Positions 11,105 through 22,743 of a DNA stretch of 64,000 bases are shown in pieces. Each line of letters starts with the position of its first letter. Within the stretch, counting starts at the first letter, position 1. The notes under the pieces are model-generated. The model ran no database searches, was not told where the DNA came from, and worked only from the letters and a program-made list of their open reading frames with translations. A program made the translations under genes and the position numbers. Source of the stretch: Anthoceros angustus (taxonomy: Eukaryota; Streptophyta; Anthocerotopsida; Anthocerotales; Anthocerotaceae); the NCBI GenBank assembly GCA_010909165.1, contig MU008158.1:62001-126000 (forward strand). Direction: 5' to 3'.

Positions 11105-11215
11105 TGTGTGTGTCTGGGGAATGGCCCCAATGTTTGTGAGTGTGTGTGTCCGGGGAATGGCCCCATGTTTGTTTAATAGTCTGTGTGTCTGGGGAATGGC
11201 TTCTATGTTTGTGTG
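11105..11215 (+). repeat. three short direct repeats around GGGGAATGGC
   Basis: TGTGTGTCTGGGGAATGGC-like units occur three times about 45-50 bp apart, leading into the TG microsatellite. One unit reads TCCGGGG where the others read TCTGGGG. Confidence 0.7.
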
Positions 11216-11218
11216 TGA

Positions 11219-11220
<2 letters not shown>

Positions 11221-11258
<38 letters not shown>
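11221..11258. repeat. (TG)19 microsatellite
   Basis: Perfect run of 19 TG dinucleotides. Confidence 0.95.
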
Positions 11259-11262
<4 letters not shown>

Positions 11263-11660
11263 CACGAGCGTGTGAGAGCCTATGAGCGTGAGAGCTTGTG
11301 AGCCTGTGAGCCTGTGAGCCTTGAAAATTGAGCCTTGAGCCTGTGAGCCAGAGCGAGAGCGAGAGCCAGAGCGTGAGAGCGAGAGCTTGTGAGAGCCTGA
11401 GCTGTGAGCGAGGCGGCTTGTGAGCTGTGAGGCGAGGCGGCTTGTGAGCTGTGTGAGAGAGAGCTGTGAGCTGTGAGCGAGAGCGAGAGCTTGTGCTTGT
11501 GAGCTTGTGAGCTTGTGAGCTGTGAGCGGGCGAGCTTGTGAGCTTGTGAGCCTGTGAGCTGTGGCGGGAGCCTATGAGCGTGAGCCACGGCGCTGATTAT
11601 GTGAGCCGTGTGGGTTTGTGCGAGTTTGTGTGGGCCGTTGTGAGTTTGTGTGAGTTGAAT
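11259..11660. repeat. GTGAGC-type minisatellite
   Basis: About 400 bp made of 6-9 bp units built on GTGAGC (GTGAGCTT, GTGAGCCT, GAGAGC). It grades into GTGTGAGTTTGTG-type sequence. The minus-strand frame across it encodes Ser/His/Ala-rich low-complexity sequence that I do not consider a gene. Confidence 0.85.
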
Positions 11661-11901
11661 GTGTGGATTTGTGTGAGGATGTGTGTTCATTTTGGGGTTT
11701 AGAATCGCTTGCATTTGGTAGTAGCATTCCATTTCTCGTGTGTCCCACTAATGCACAACAAGGTGCAGCATACAAAATTTACAACAAAGGACGTTGTAAA
11801 ACACTTGTTGTAAATATGCCCCATTTAAAGAAGCTGAAAATAGATATTTGTGTTATTAATAATATGTATTTTTATTTGTGTCTTTACATACTTAAAAGGC
11901 G

Positions 11902-11960
11902 TCAAACTTAAATGTTGTAATTCCTTTTGCAATTGGGATGTTGTAGATGGTTTTGTAAAA
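11902..11960 (+). repeat. subterminal repeat of the outer element, left of the insertion
   Basis: This 59-bp segment matches 60770-60828 in the same orientation with three differences. Removing the 48.8-kb insertion would place the two about 99 bp apart, so they are neighbouring tandem repeats of the host element. Confidence 0.85.
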
Positions 11961-11963
11961 CTG

Positions 11964-11966
11964 GTC
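11964..11966 (+). other. target site duplication GTC (left)
   Basis: GTC immediately before the left terminal inverted repeat is matched by GTC at 60733-60735. A 3-bp duplication is the rule for CACTA elements. Confidence 0.85.
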
Positions 11967-11996
11967 GACTACTAGAAAAGGGCACCCTATGTTACA
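11967..11996 (+). repeat. left terminal inverted repeat of the CACTA element
   Basis: Reads GACTACTAGAAAAGGGCACC and on to position 11996. The first base is G instead of the canonical C. The complement is at 60703-60732. Confidence 0.9.
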
Positions 11997-11999
11997 GTC

Positions 12000-12480
12000 G
12001 ATGTTGCAATTTTTTGTTACACTTCCACATTGCAACATGTTTTGGAGGGTTGGTATTAAGTTTGTTAGTTCGTCCCGCTTGGTGCAGCCATCTTAACACG
12101 AACTGCACTCTCTTCCCACCTCCCCTTCCGGGTACACCCTCTCACAAGCATTGTTAATAATTTCCCACACTTGTTACAATTTTATGTACCACTTCCAACT
12201 TGCAACATGGTTTGATGGCTTGGTGTTAAGTTGGTCCATTCTTTCTCTTCCTTCTCCCACCATCCTAACACAATGCTTGGTCTCTCACTTCATGTACCAC
12301 TTCAAAATTGCAAAACTCTATGGTGGCTTGGTGTTCATGGTGTCCTTTTCTTATCCACCTTCTCACCCCATCTTAACACAATACTTGGTCTCTCTCCTCT
12401 CACCTCACCCTCCTATTTATTGCCCCTTATCACACCCTTTTATACTCTTTCACTTCTCCTCCTCCTTCATGACCGTGAGA
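12000..12480 (+). repeat. left subterminal repeats
   Basis: At least three units of about 110-130 bp. Each holds a TTGTTACA/ATGTACCACTTC segment, a TTGCAA(C/A) segment, a GGCTTGGTGTTMA-like segment and an ATCTTAACAC(A/G)A segment. Subterminal repeats of this kind are transposase binding arrays in known CACTA elements; here that role is inferred. Confidence 0.7.
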
Positions 12481-12865
12481 AGGACCTCCCCTATCATGCC
12501 ATTTTATACTCTTCCACTATTCCTCTTTCAACTTGCTTGTTACAATGACCTCTCTCTCTGGGGCTGTCCTTCCTTCCTTTTACCTCCTTTGCATATACTC
12601 AGTATACATATATATGTTTGTAGGCTTCAAGACATAAGTATGTATAAGTATGTGTACATATATATGTACACATCCATCTGTTATACTTATATTATATTAG
12701 TGTACTTATATGCCTCTTTGTATACGTATATACGTACGTATATAGGCGTCAAGACTTGTTTATATAGTAATATATATGTGCTAACCCTTATGTCACTCTC
12801 ATACCTTACATATCTAAGTGTTTGATTTTATTGACAATTTAAATCAAATTTTTTGGACACTTCAA
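12481..12865 (+). other. AT-rich stretch without a gene
   Basis: TATA-rich sequence with alternating purine-pyrimidine runs (ATATATGT, ACGTACGTATA). A short segment GGC(T/G)TCAAGAC occurs twice. No gene seen. Confidence 0.6.
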
Positions 12866-13675
12866 TCAATATACGTGTATATGGCGCACCACCAACATGT
12901 GCCTCGAATGAAGCGACGCGACGTCACTTGGTGACTCTTCGACCAACACCAATGGTTTGTGGTTCCTCCACATCTTCCTACACCTATCCATGACCTCTAT
13001 AACCACTTTCACAGGACCCATGTCAATGCCGGCTACAAAGGTGGGCACCAATTCCCTCTTGTTTGTTGCTAATTGACCATCACCGGTCCACCCATGCACG
13101 GCGACTCCATCGTCCGCAGAAAACATCTCGACCATTTACATTCCCCTCCACAAACGGCCCCCTACCCATAGATCGTACCAACCATTCCTATGTCACTTGC
13201 GCCTACACCCCTTCGCCACCGTCCGACTGACTCCTCTTGCGCTTCAACACCGTTGTCTTTGCTTGACCCTCTTCGCCAAGACCTCCTCGTTCTCCCCGGT
13301 GTGGTCCACCTTCCGTGGGCTGGCACCCACTAGCCTCAATGGCTAGCCCTTCACTCCCGGCCCCATAGGCTGCCAAATCACCACTTCCACAATTACACGG
13401 CAAACGAATAGCATTCAATCTCTCGATCCGGGTTGCCACCCTACTCACGCTTTTGACACGGATCGTGTGATACGCCTTGTCGGTGGCACTGCCATCACAC
13501 CTCCAGGATCCCCACCATCCACGTTGCCTCCGGCATCACTTGACGGTGACGCTCCCCTGTTTGGCACCTTCCCTCCATCTTCCTTCTCTCCACTGGGTTC
13601 TGTGCCTTCCTTCACGACCTGGCCTTCACCTTCCACCAGTTTTCCCTTCCCCTTCTTCCCTGCAGTCATGCACAC
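12866..13675 (-). pseudogene. broken minus-strand gene, C-terminal basic part
   Basis: Three consecutive minus-strand frames. 13445-13675 has a Lys/Gly/Glu-rich start and ends PPTRRITRSVSK. 13203-13448 starts SRVATRIERLNAIRLPC and ends KRKRSQSDGGEGV. 12866-13135 includes RCRKMWRNHKPLVLVEESP. A ...TGCAG acceptor-like site precedes the first. Together they look like the basic C-terminal part of the gene whose N-terminal part is at 13736-14850, with introns or frameshifts between. The PTRR.TR and KRKR motifs recall the ORF at 4922-5443. Function unknown. Confidence 0.4.
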
Positions 13676-13735
13676 GCATCACTTACAGCTCACGTCCTAC
13701 ATAGCGAAACCTACATATCACAACCAAGCATTCCA

Positions 13736-14850
13736 TTAACCGTCAACGACTATTTTACCACTCCAGTACTCCGGCATGCTGTCCAATCCATGCCTTGCTG
13801 CCCACTTCAACTCATCCAGGGTTGCGCTCCCTCCCCAGCGTTGGACATACCGTTTCTCGAACTCCTTTGCTCCTACTGGACCAAAGGGATTCGTCCCATG
13901 CTCGTGCTTGGCAAGTCTTGCCGACGTTGCGGCAGCTTGCTGTGGTGTTGGCCACACACCACCATGCTTCTACAACGTCACCACGGCTTGCTCCACAGCC
14001 TTTCTCCATGCCTTCGTGCTCACATTAGGCGGATGCAGCCATTTTGCATCCTTCCCCTTCTCCCTCCAGAATTGTGCTTCGCACCTTCTTGCCCACATTG
14101 TGGTTCCTTGTCCGCGATGCACCGCAAACCCGCCACAATATCCTCGCGCTCTATACTTGGAAACTCATACTCTACCTTCCTCACCAGTCTTTCTCGCAAA
14201 CTCTCGTGGCTCGACCATGGCATCATCAGCTCCATTTTTGCGCACACTAGCTCCAACACACGTTGGTGGAAGGCCTTCCTCACCCGTCCTTCCTCATCGG
14301 ACGACTCTTCATCCGCCTCCTCATTCTCTACCCACCCTCCATCGCATAACCGGCTCACAGCCATGTACACTCCACCACGCCCATGTAGCCTGCACAACAC
14401 GGCTATGACATCGTCTAATGGCTTACCAGCCAGGTGCTCCGTCAATTCTCCAATTTCATGTGGTGGCAATGTAGTCGGCATGTCTTCCTCAACCTCAGCA
14501 TCCGCCATCTCCACATCTTCCTCCTCGCTCCTCTCCCCATCCTCGCCACGGTGTCCTCCTCCTCACCGCCCTCCTCACCATCATAGGCATGCTCCTTGGC
14601 CCTCCTCCGCAACTGCCCACCAGCAGACTCCACTCCACCGCAGGAGTTTCCTCCCCTCCAAAGGCTCCCTCCTGCCACGTTTTTGGGGGTTGTCCATCGC
14701 CACCGAGCAGAAGGTCCACAAAACCTATGCCATCTCTCTCGGCAGCCACACGGTCAGCCTCTTGTGCAGCACCACCATGCTCCTCAAGTTGGACACAGCC
14801 CTCTTGCTCCAGAATCACGCCAATTTCCTCGTTCCCTCCGGATGTCGCGC
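13736..14850 (-). pseudogene. broken minus-strand gene, N-terminal part (possible CACTA second ORF)
   Basis: The longest piece is 14020-14514, 164 codons. It starts with an acidic leader and has IGELTEHLAGKPLDDVIAVL, a second acidic run (ENEEADEESSDEEGR), then RVRKAFHQRVLELV and a ..EREDIVAGLRCIAD segment. A frameshift leads through KDAKWLHPPNVS-like sequence to 13736-13957, with NPFGPVGAKEFEKRYVQRWG and ARHGLDSMPEYWSGK. The residue pattern looks like real protein rather than chance. CACTA elements usually carry a second gene beside tnp2, and this is a candidate. Its strand is opposite to the tnp2 remains at 52.7-56.5 kb. No named domain recognised. Confidence 0.5.
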
Positions 14851-15299
14851 CTGAGATCCCTCCTCAGCGGCTTTGGAATCTCTCCTGCAGGAAATGTGGC
14901 GTTAGCTCCCACCTGGAGACACCACCCACTTCCGGCCGCTCGAGCATCGCCTCCCTCGCAGACTCCACTCAGATGGTGTTCCTCGCACCTCCTCCTCTCT
15001 CGCCGCTTCCGCCACGCCATGAGCATCCACCCTCTCTTGTGGAATCGGCTTCTCCACGACGCGCCCACCTCACTTGCCGCGCTTCCACCATCCCCCGTGC
15101 TTCCATCCGTGGGCCGCACTCGCGCCAAGTCCCTTGTGGACCATTCTCCCCTCCACCACCATGCTCCTTGGCCCTCCTCACCGCCTCCTCACCGCCCTCC
15201 TTCCACGCGCAGGGCACCACATCCACGGCCGGATTGTGTTTGTTCCGTGCTTCCACCACCCAAATCCTCAAAGTCAACGTCCCAAACCATGGTCCCCGA

Positions 15300-15990
15300 G
15301 GCCAAGACATGGTCTGCGAATGAGGAACATTTGTCCTCAAATGACCATACATAATGGGAATGTATTGTCCTTGGACCACCGAATGAACAATGCCTGTCCG
15401 CGATCACAAAATGATCTTCCATAATGGGAAACATTTGTCCTTGGCTCAAATGGTCATCCTCCAAAAATTGACTGAGCAAGACATGGTCGAGAGGAACATT
15501 GTCCTTGGGTCACGAAATGACCATACATAGGGAATGTTTTGTCCTTGGACCACAAATGGTAATGAACAATGGCAATAATTGTCCGTCGATCACAAAATGA
15601 TCTTCCATAATAAACATTTGTCCCAAATGGTCATCGAATGGCCAAAATTGACCGAGGCCAAGACATGGTCAGGCGAATGAGGAAGTCCTCACAAAATGAC
15701 CATACATAACGGAATGGTCCTTGGATTAAAATGGTAATGAACAATGGCAAAGTGATCACAAAATGATCTTCCATAATGGGCATTTGTCGGCAAATGGTCA
15801 TCGAATGGCCAAAATTGACCGAGGCCAAGACATGGCCATGACGAATGAGGAACATTTGTCCGGGTCACAAAATGACCATACATAACGGAATGTCCTTGGA
15901 CCACGAAATGCATGATCAATGGGAAACTTCAGCGGATATGGTAATCCATAATGGGCTAAATTTGTCCTTGGCTTACGCATCAAACGGGAT
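15300..15990. repeat. foldback arm 1, AAATGGTCAT/TTTGTCCTTGG repeats
   Basis: Composed of short degenerate repeats with ACATTTGTCCTTGG, CGAATGGCCAAAATTGACC and AAATGACCATACATAA. A larger repeated block here is about 180 bp (15600-15780 against 15780-15960). The arm is the reverse complement of sequence in 16310-16640. Confidence 0.8.
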
Positions 15991-16309
15991 GCCTATATAT
16001 GCCAATCATGCATGGATGCCATATGTACGCATGGTGTGGTGGACAACGCCAAGTTGGGTGTTTTAGGCATGTAATGCCACATGTGCAATATAGGTGGTGG
16101 CGCAAACTCGGAGTTTGCCCGTGGCTCGGCATGTGCACATGAGCGGTGGCATGCCTAGGACTCTTGCCCTCGCCTTTCTCCTCTTGCCCCTCTTCCCCAA
16201 GGTGGTTACCTCACCTCCCTTGTCGGCCATCGTCACTTCGCAGTTCTTGTTCACTTTATCGCGGTTATCGGTTGTGCATGCGCAGGTGACACGGTTGGCC
16301 TTCAATTTT

Positions 16310-16640
16310 TGGCCATTCTGGATGGCCATTTCGAAAGCCAAGGACAAATGTTTCCCATTATCATTTTGTGATCGACGGACAATTATTTACCATTGTTCAT
16401 TACCGTTTCGTGGTCCAAGGACAATACATTCCCATTATGTATGGTCATTTCGTGACCCAAGGACAAATGTTCCTCATTCGTCATGACCATGTCTTGGCCT
16501 CAAGTCAATTTTTGGCCATTCTGGATGACCATTTGGAGAGCCAAGGACAAAATTTGCCCTTTGTAGATTACCATTTCGTGACACAAGGACAAATGATTCC
16601 CTGTGTACACGAGCATTCCTTCCTCCAATAAGACAATTTT
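16310..16640. repeat. foldback arm 2
   Basis: Reverse complement of repeats in 15300-15990. For example, CATTGTTCATTACC and GGTCCAAGGACAATACATTC here mirror GAATGTATTGTCCTTGGACC and GAACAATG there. A spacer of about 320 bp lies between the arms. Confidence 0.8.
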
Positions 16641-17996
16641 GCATTTAATCATCCCTGGCCAAGGACAAGTGTTCGCAATGCCATTTCGTCAGGTAATGCC
16701 CACGATGTGGCATGCCATTTCAAGGCAATACCGACTTAGAACCCGCCATGCTCCACGGACCATGCATGTGTTAATTTGCTATTTTTATGCTTTGCCCGTT
16801 CGCATACCACATTGCCTGGATCCAGCGATGCGACGATGTCGCGACCACATTCCGAGTAACCGTGGTGATGGTATGACGGTGGCCATGGCCATTTCAAAGC
16901 CAAGGACAAATGTTTCCATTATCATTTTGTGATCGACGGACAATTATTTACCATTGTTCATTACTTATGTGGTCCAAGGACAATACATTCCCATCATGCA
17001 TGGTCATTTCGTGACCCAAGGACAAATGTTCCTCATTCACATGACCATGTCTTGCCTCAAGTCAATTTTGGCCATTCGGATGACCATTTGGAGAGCCAAG
17101 GACAAAATTTGCCCTTTGTAGATTACCATTTGTGACACAAGGACAAATGATTCCGTGTACCATTCCTCCAATAAGACAATTTTGCATTTAATCATCCCCT
17201 TTGGACCCAAGGACAAGTGTTCGCAATGCCATTTCGTCAGGTAATGCCCACGGATGTGGCATGCCATTTCAAGGCAATACCGACTTAGAACCCATGCTCC
17301 ACGGACCATGCATGTGTTAATTTGCTATTTTTATGCTTTGCCCGTTCGCATACCACATTGCCTGGATCCAGCGATGCGACGATGTCGCGACCACATTCCG
17401 AGTAACCGTGGTGGCGGTATGGCGGTGGCCATGGCCATTTCAAAGCCAAGGACAAATGTTTCCATTATCATTTTGTGATCGACGGACAATTATTTACCAT
17501 TGTTCATTACTTATGTGGTCCAAGGACAATACATTCCCATCATGCATGGTCATTTCGTGACCCAAGGACAAATGTTCCTCATTCACATGACCATGTCTTG
17601 CCTCATGTCAATTTTGGCCATTCGGATGACCATTTGGAGAGCCAAGGACATTTGCCCTTTGTAGATTACCATTTCGTGACACAAGGACAAATGATTCCCT
17701 GTGTAGACGAGCATTCCTTCCTCCAATAAGACAATTTTGCATTTAATCATCCCCTATTGACCCAAGGACAAGTGTGTAATGCCATTTCGTCTGGTAATGC
17801 CCAGATGTGGCATGCCATTTCAAGGGCAATACCGACTTAGAACCCGCCATGCTCCACGGACCATGCATGTGTTAATTTGCTATTTTTATGCTTTGCCCCT
17901 GCTTCTGATACCACATTGCCTACCGATCCAGCCCGCGATGCGACGATGTCCGCGACCACATTCCAGGTAACCCCGTGGTGATGGTATGACGGTGGC
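16325..17996 (+). repeat. three tandem units of about 550 bp
   Basis: Unit starts are near 16327, 16887 and 17429, each opening with AAGCCAAGGACAAATGTTTC. The third unit ends near 17996. Each unit contains the foldback-arm repeats plus a TTGCCTGGATCCAGCGATGC segment. Unit differences are mostly at CTG/CAG/CCG sites (ATTCTGGATG near 16517 against ATTCGGATG near 17076; GTCCGCG near 17949 against GTCGCG). Confidence 0.85.
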
Positions 17997-20004
17997 CATG
18001 GTGTGTGGGGAGTGGTGGTGCCGGCATGGGGGCGGCGCGGGGCGGTGGGGGAGGGAGGAAAGAGGAGAGAGGAGGGAGACTTCGTGGCGTGCCATGTCAC
18101 CTAGGCTTGCCATGGCGCCTTCACCGCGCGCTACTTCTTGTATGTGCAGAAACCCTTCCGTGTCAACGTATGCCATTCCTCCATGCATGCCATGTATGGT
18201 CCCATATTTTGTAGGCCATGACAATGTCATGGCCTTCGTACAACCTGCCATGAACCAAGGACAATGGCTCCCTTTCTCTCGCATAAACTTGTCTTCTCCA
18301 CCGTTGTCCAAGAAAGGTGTGTTGAAGCCATTAGAATATTTGAAAAGCGTGGCATGGTAGAAAACATGCCATGTCCGGTCGTGCATTGACGACGCGCCTG
18401 CTCTCTGCTTCGCATCCGCTTCTTCTACACCATTGTGCAAGGACGAGGTGGCACGTGAGAGCCATTCAAGCAAACTAAATGCCCCCATTCATTATGCCAT
18501 GAATGAAGGACCGTCCGTATGTGAATTTGCCATATACATGCCAATTCCCGTTCTCCCATATAATGATGTGCATCGCTCGAGACTCCTGCCAGTCCACCAA
18601 TCAAACGCGCCACATGGCGTAACGTGTCATGTATTCACACCTTCCGGCAGACGCCAGGTGACGGCCGACGCCACTCGCCGCACGCCGCAAAGGATATCCG
18701 GACCTTGGGAGACATGACATGTACTGCAGGCGCTTGTTTGCCCCCGGCGCGCCACCTGCACCCTCCATGAATTTACCGCCAACCGTCACTGTTCGACGAC
18801 GGCTGCCATGAGAGCCTGCCATGTCTGCTTTCTCACATGTAAGGAATGGCTGAAATTCAAGATCCTCTCATCCGCAACCCGATGTGGCTTGGGGAACAAG
18901 AGGCTGCCTAAGGTCGTGGTGTTCCGCTTTAAATGTCACCACCTTGCCCCTCGCTTCACGCTACTACCTTTGTTTTGGTCATCTTCGCATCTGAGGGCGA
19001 GCCTGTCTTCCCGGAAACACGCCCGCCGCTCTACCTTGTGCCATCTATGACGGACATGTGCAAGTATGCCGCAACGAAGCTTCCGCCGGCCACCGTGGTA
19101 TCCATCGGTAGCTCGCAAAGACGAGGCGTGTGTGCATGTCTCCATCTTCAGCCGCCTAACCGGAAATACCGTGATGGCCATCAAGGATCATATGGGAATG
19201 TTGGGGCGCGGTGTCCCGCCCTTCACGGCGTGAGTCGCTCTTGCTATCCCCTCACGCGCCTTGCCGTCGGTGGCGAGGTGGTTCCTTCTCAGCGAGGTGG
19301 TCCTTCTACCGTGCGGCATGGTGTTCGTGACGACACGGTATGGATTGGGGCTCCGAGGCGCCGCATGTGAACACTTTTTGTTTGGCCCTTTTCTCCAACC
19401 TGCAAGTCCATGCCTGCAGTGTGAAGTGTTTGTGGAATCCGCATTTGTCGAACCCGCAACATTCCGCTCCCTCACCCGTGTCTGTTTGTGGATCATTGCA
19501 GAAGTGTTTGCACATCGTTGTTGCCTGGTGCTGAAACCGACGATGGCCATCAAGGACGAGGGCTGCAGTTCCCTGTCAATGACGATGGCCATCAAGGATG
19601 ATGGACGGGAGGTTGCTCTCCTCTTGTCGGCCATCAAGGACCTGGTATGGAGTGCCGCCTTGGCTCTTGCTGCTCGGATCACGGCAGCCGTCGGTGACTA
19701 GGGACGGTTTATACCTCACAATGTGGGGTATATGATTACCGTAATTAAACTGGGATGGGAAAGTCCTTCTTCTTTGATCACTACGTGTACTTCTCATGTC
19801 ACCCAATAAAACTCGATGACCTGTCCCGCTGGCGGAATGGATGGGTATGGTTTGGTGCTCATCATACCGCTGACCGTATGACAAGTCACCGTTTGCGCAC
19901 GTCCCTTCCGAGTCACGCGTAATAAACAAAGTATGGTGATTGGTGCTATAGCCTATTGTCTCCTCCCTCCTTGATGCACAAGGCATTCTCTAGATTCCGG
20001 TGCA
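17997..20004 (+). other. about 2 kb with no supported gene
   Basis: Several short frames exist on both strands but none shows a domain or a convincing residue pattern. GGCCATCAAGGA occurs four times (19171-19640). The word GCCATG is frequent. Probably degraded transposon interior. Confidence 0.5.
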
Positions 20005-20850
20005 TTGCATACCGCGATGGAGAGAATTGGCAAGGATTGCGGTGGCGCTCGCAAGCCTCGGAAGTTGAAGGCGAAAGGGAGATTGAGAGAGAAGGGTAAG
20101 GCAGATGTACACGCCACCCTCCCCGCAGGGACCGAACCGGCCCCGGGTGATGCGAAGGGAAAGAGGAAAGTGGAGGAGCAATCGCCTGTGGCGGCGACGG
20201 CATCCGGAGCGCTCGACGGAGTGCCAGCAGTCCAAGCCGCATTTCCTCCATGGGAAGAAGAGGCGAACCGCATTCCGGAGCTACAATTTCTCTGAGGCCA
20301 TCAGTACTACTTGGCCGTTCACGGCGTACCGTTCGGGTCGTCGTAGTATGGGGTCCGTTCCCAAGAGAATAGTTTTTCCCCGTCGCTTGCGAATGCTCTC
20401 TCGCTGTTTTACTTCCACGATCGTGAACCCCACACTTTCACTACTACGCCCGCATTACTTTCGGACAACCACTCTTCCAAAGACTTCACGACTACTCTAA
20501 CGGGGTCCGCCCGTTGCCAACAATGTATTTGAACGTTTATCAGGACTCGTCCTTGTCCTGTCCCTTCGTACCCCTCAGTTGTCACCTTCTTCTCGCCTCT
20601 TACCTATATCTAACTCCCACATCCGGGAGTACCTGTGCGGTTGCGTGTAGAGGGGGTCCAGCCTCCCGTGGTTGCGTCCATCACCACACCCGCCACGCGC
20701 CTTCACCATCGGGCCGGGTTAATTAGCAGTACTCCGGTCCGCTGGGAGTCGGAATTTCACTCTGAACGAACAAGAATCCCGAGCTCTCTTCACCTGCACC
20801 CACCACCACACGTTAGAGGTTCGCCACCAGAACCCAGATCAACCTCCTCG
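20005..20850 (+). pseudogene. unidentified gene remnant
   Basis: 20005-20295 encodes a Lys/Arg/Ala-rich 96-residue stretch (GKADVHATLPAGTEPAPGDA, KGKRKVEEQSPVA). It is followed in other frames by YLAVHGVPFGSS and SLANALSLFYFHDREPHTF, which look protein-like. Frame changes prevent one product. It resembles the start of a transposon gag or CACTA accessory protein in composition only. Function unknown. Confidence 0.3.
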
Positions 20851-21576
20851 GAGTAGTCCGCCCGCTAGGTGGCTCGGGTCTCGCGTGCTAGTAATGCTCA
20901 AAGGTCAAAACATAGGATGCGGCATCAACTCCCAAAGAAAGATCACTTTACTGGATGGCAGCCCTCCCCCTTATACTCCTCCGGAGGAGGTGCCCTTGTT
21001 ACACCCTAAATCCGGTTTACCGCCAGCTCACAACACATGCGCAAGTGGCCGCGGTTCCCGGTGTGACCCCACCTACAACCCTACCTACGCCTCCGACGAT
21101 GCGGCTGAAGTTGATTGTGATCAACTTCGGCCGTTGTTGGACCAATCCCCAGCCCTGGCGCTTGGGGTGCACCCAATCGGATGATTCTCGTCCCCCTTAA
21201 TCCCGCGGGGCCCCCTCTCCGGCGCCTGGGTTTGTCAGGTTGCGCCACTGGGGGTGGACTGACAACCGCGGTGACCACCAAGTCATCATCCCCGCTGTCC
21301 TCTGGCGCTCTGGACGACGCTTGGTGTGGAACGCAAAAGTTTGGGCAACCAGTCCAAAAGAGCCAGAAGGCAAACAAGTTCTTTGGCTAAAAATGATTGA
21401 AGAGGAGCATGTCAAGAAATTTTCTGAGAACCTTGAAGCTGAAGTTGTAGGATATTGTTAGGAAGTTGAAGAAGATATCCCAGGACAAAGAACGGGTCAA
21501 AACGACCTCAGCGGCGTAATGGCAACCAAAGGGCGGTAGGTCGACTATCATCGAGGTCGCCACACTACGCCGGGAG
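20851..21576 (+). other. no supported gene
   Basis: Short frames only. Nothing recognised beyond GC-rich, Pro-coding stretches. Confidence 0.4.
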
Positions 21577-21925
21577 AGCGTAAAGGTGGTGCGACTACCG
21601 CGTAGGGGGCGGGATCTCGCCGGGAAAAGCAATGAATATAGGGGATATCCACTATATATGCTCATCAATAGGGAATAAATATATAGGTTAATTAGGGTAG
21701 CGGCTAGAATAGAAAAATAGGCGCTTTAGATAGGATTAGGATTTTGTAAATGATGAACCAAATCTAGGGTTGTGCACCTCCGTGTGGCATCCAAAGAAGG
21801 CAAAGTGTAGTTTGGGCGCCAACTTCCTCTTCGAATGAGGCCCCTCACTACGAAAAGACCGAGACCTGGAGCCGGAGCGTAAGGGAAGCGCGAGAAAGAG
21901 CAGCGGTAGTGCATTACCGCGGTAG
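21577..21925 (+). repeat. promoter/LTR-like direct repeat, unit 1
   Basis: About 340 bp repeated in tandem at 21926-22265. The shared part has GGGATATCCACTATATATGC (a TATA-like site), GGTTAATTAGGG, then CCAAATCTAGGGTTGTGCA. It lies upstream of the intact gag-like ORF at 22744 and may be LTR plus leader. Against unit 2 it lacks pieces at CAG sites. Confidence 0.65.
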
Positions 21926-22265
21926 GTGGCGGGATCTCGGCCAGGAAAAGCAATGAATATAGGGGGATATCCACTATATATGCTCATCAATAGGGGAATA
22001 AATATATAGGTTAATTAGGGGTAGCGGCTAGAATAGAAAAGATAGGCAGTTTAGATAGGATTAGGATTTTGTAAATGATGAACCAAATCTAGGGTTGTGC
22101 AGCCTCCAGGTGGCAGTCATCCAAAGAAGGCAAAGTGCAGTTTGGGGCAGCGCCAACTTCCTCTTCGAGCTGAGGCGTCCTCACTTCACGAAAGACTGAG
22201 ACTGGAGCTGGAGCGTAAGGGAAGCGCGAGAAAGAGAAGAAAAGGAAGCTGCCATTGCCGTCGTC
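21926..22265 (+). repeat. promoter/LTR-like direct repeat, unit 2
   Basis: Better-kept copy: GCAGCCTCCAGGTGGCAGTC near 22098-22117 corresponds to GCACCTCCGTGTGGCATC in unit 1. It is followed by about 480 bp of purine-rich leader before the ATG at 22744. Confidence 0.65.
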
Positions 22266-22743
22266 GCTGCGACTTGTGAGCAAGAGGAGGGCGGCGCGCG
22301 AACGAGAGGAAACCCTAGGCGAAGGAGAGAGGAGGCAGACTCGAGCGCTCCAGAACACCAACGGGTGTTTCGGACCCGGTGAAACTGTGAAGGAGCGCGA
22401 GTGCTGGAATTTGTCAAGGGCGGGAGCCACGAAGTCGAGGAGCCTAGCGCGGTGTGAGATTGAAGAGATTGAAGACGCGAGGTGGAGCAAATTGTGAACG
22501 GAGAAAAGAGGAAACGCGCTCACCTGCCGGCGGCGCCTTGCCCTGGGAGGAGAAATCGCGAGGGGGAAATTAGCAGCAGCTAGAAGGCTCAAGCCAGGGC
22601 TAACGTGTACTTGTGCCTCAGGTTGGGTATTGCTGCTAGTGACAAGGAAGGGGAGTGTTTGGGAGTAAAGCTTTGGAGCCCACAGCGCCTGGAATTGGAG
22701 AGTAATTCTCTTCGTTAGAAGCGTTGGAAGTGAGAAAGGTGCC

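Noticed and set aside
13776-15354. Long plus-strand frames (210, 354, 244 and 252 codons), Pro/Ser/His-rich
   Set aside because: They are antisense to the minus-strand gene 13736-14850 or to purine-rich sequence beside it and have the composition of complementary-strand shadows.
16094-16486. A 130-codon plus frame with a hydrophobic signal-peptide-like start (RTLALAFLLLPLFP)
   Set aside because: It lies across the spacer and arm of a foldback repeat, its second half is tandem-repeat sequence, and it has no conserved domain. Probably chance.
15300-17996. Regular repeats considered as a CRISPR array
   Set aside because: Units vary in length, are inverted, and repeats and spacers are not distinct; the context is plant transposons.
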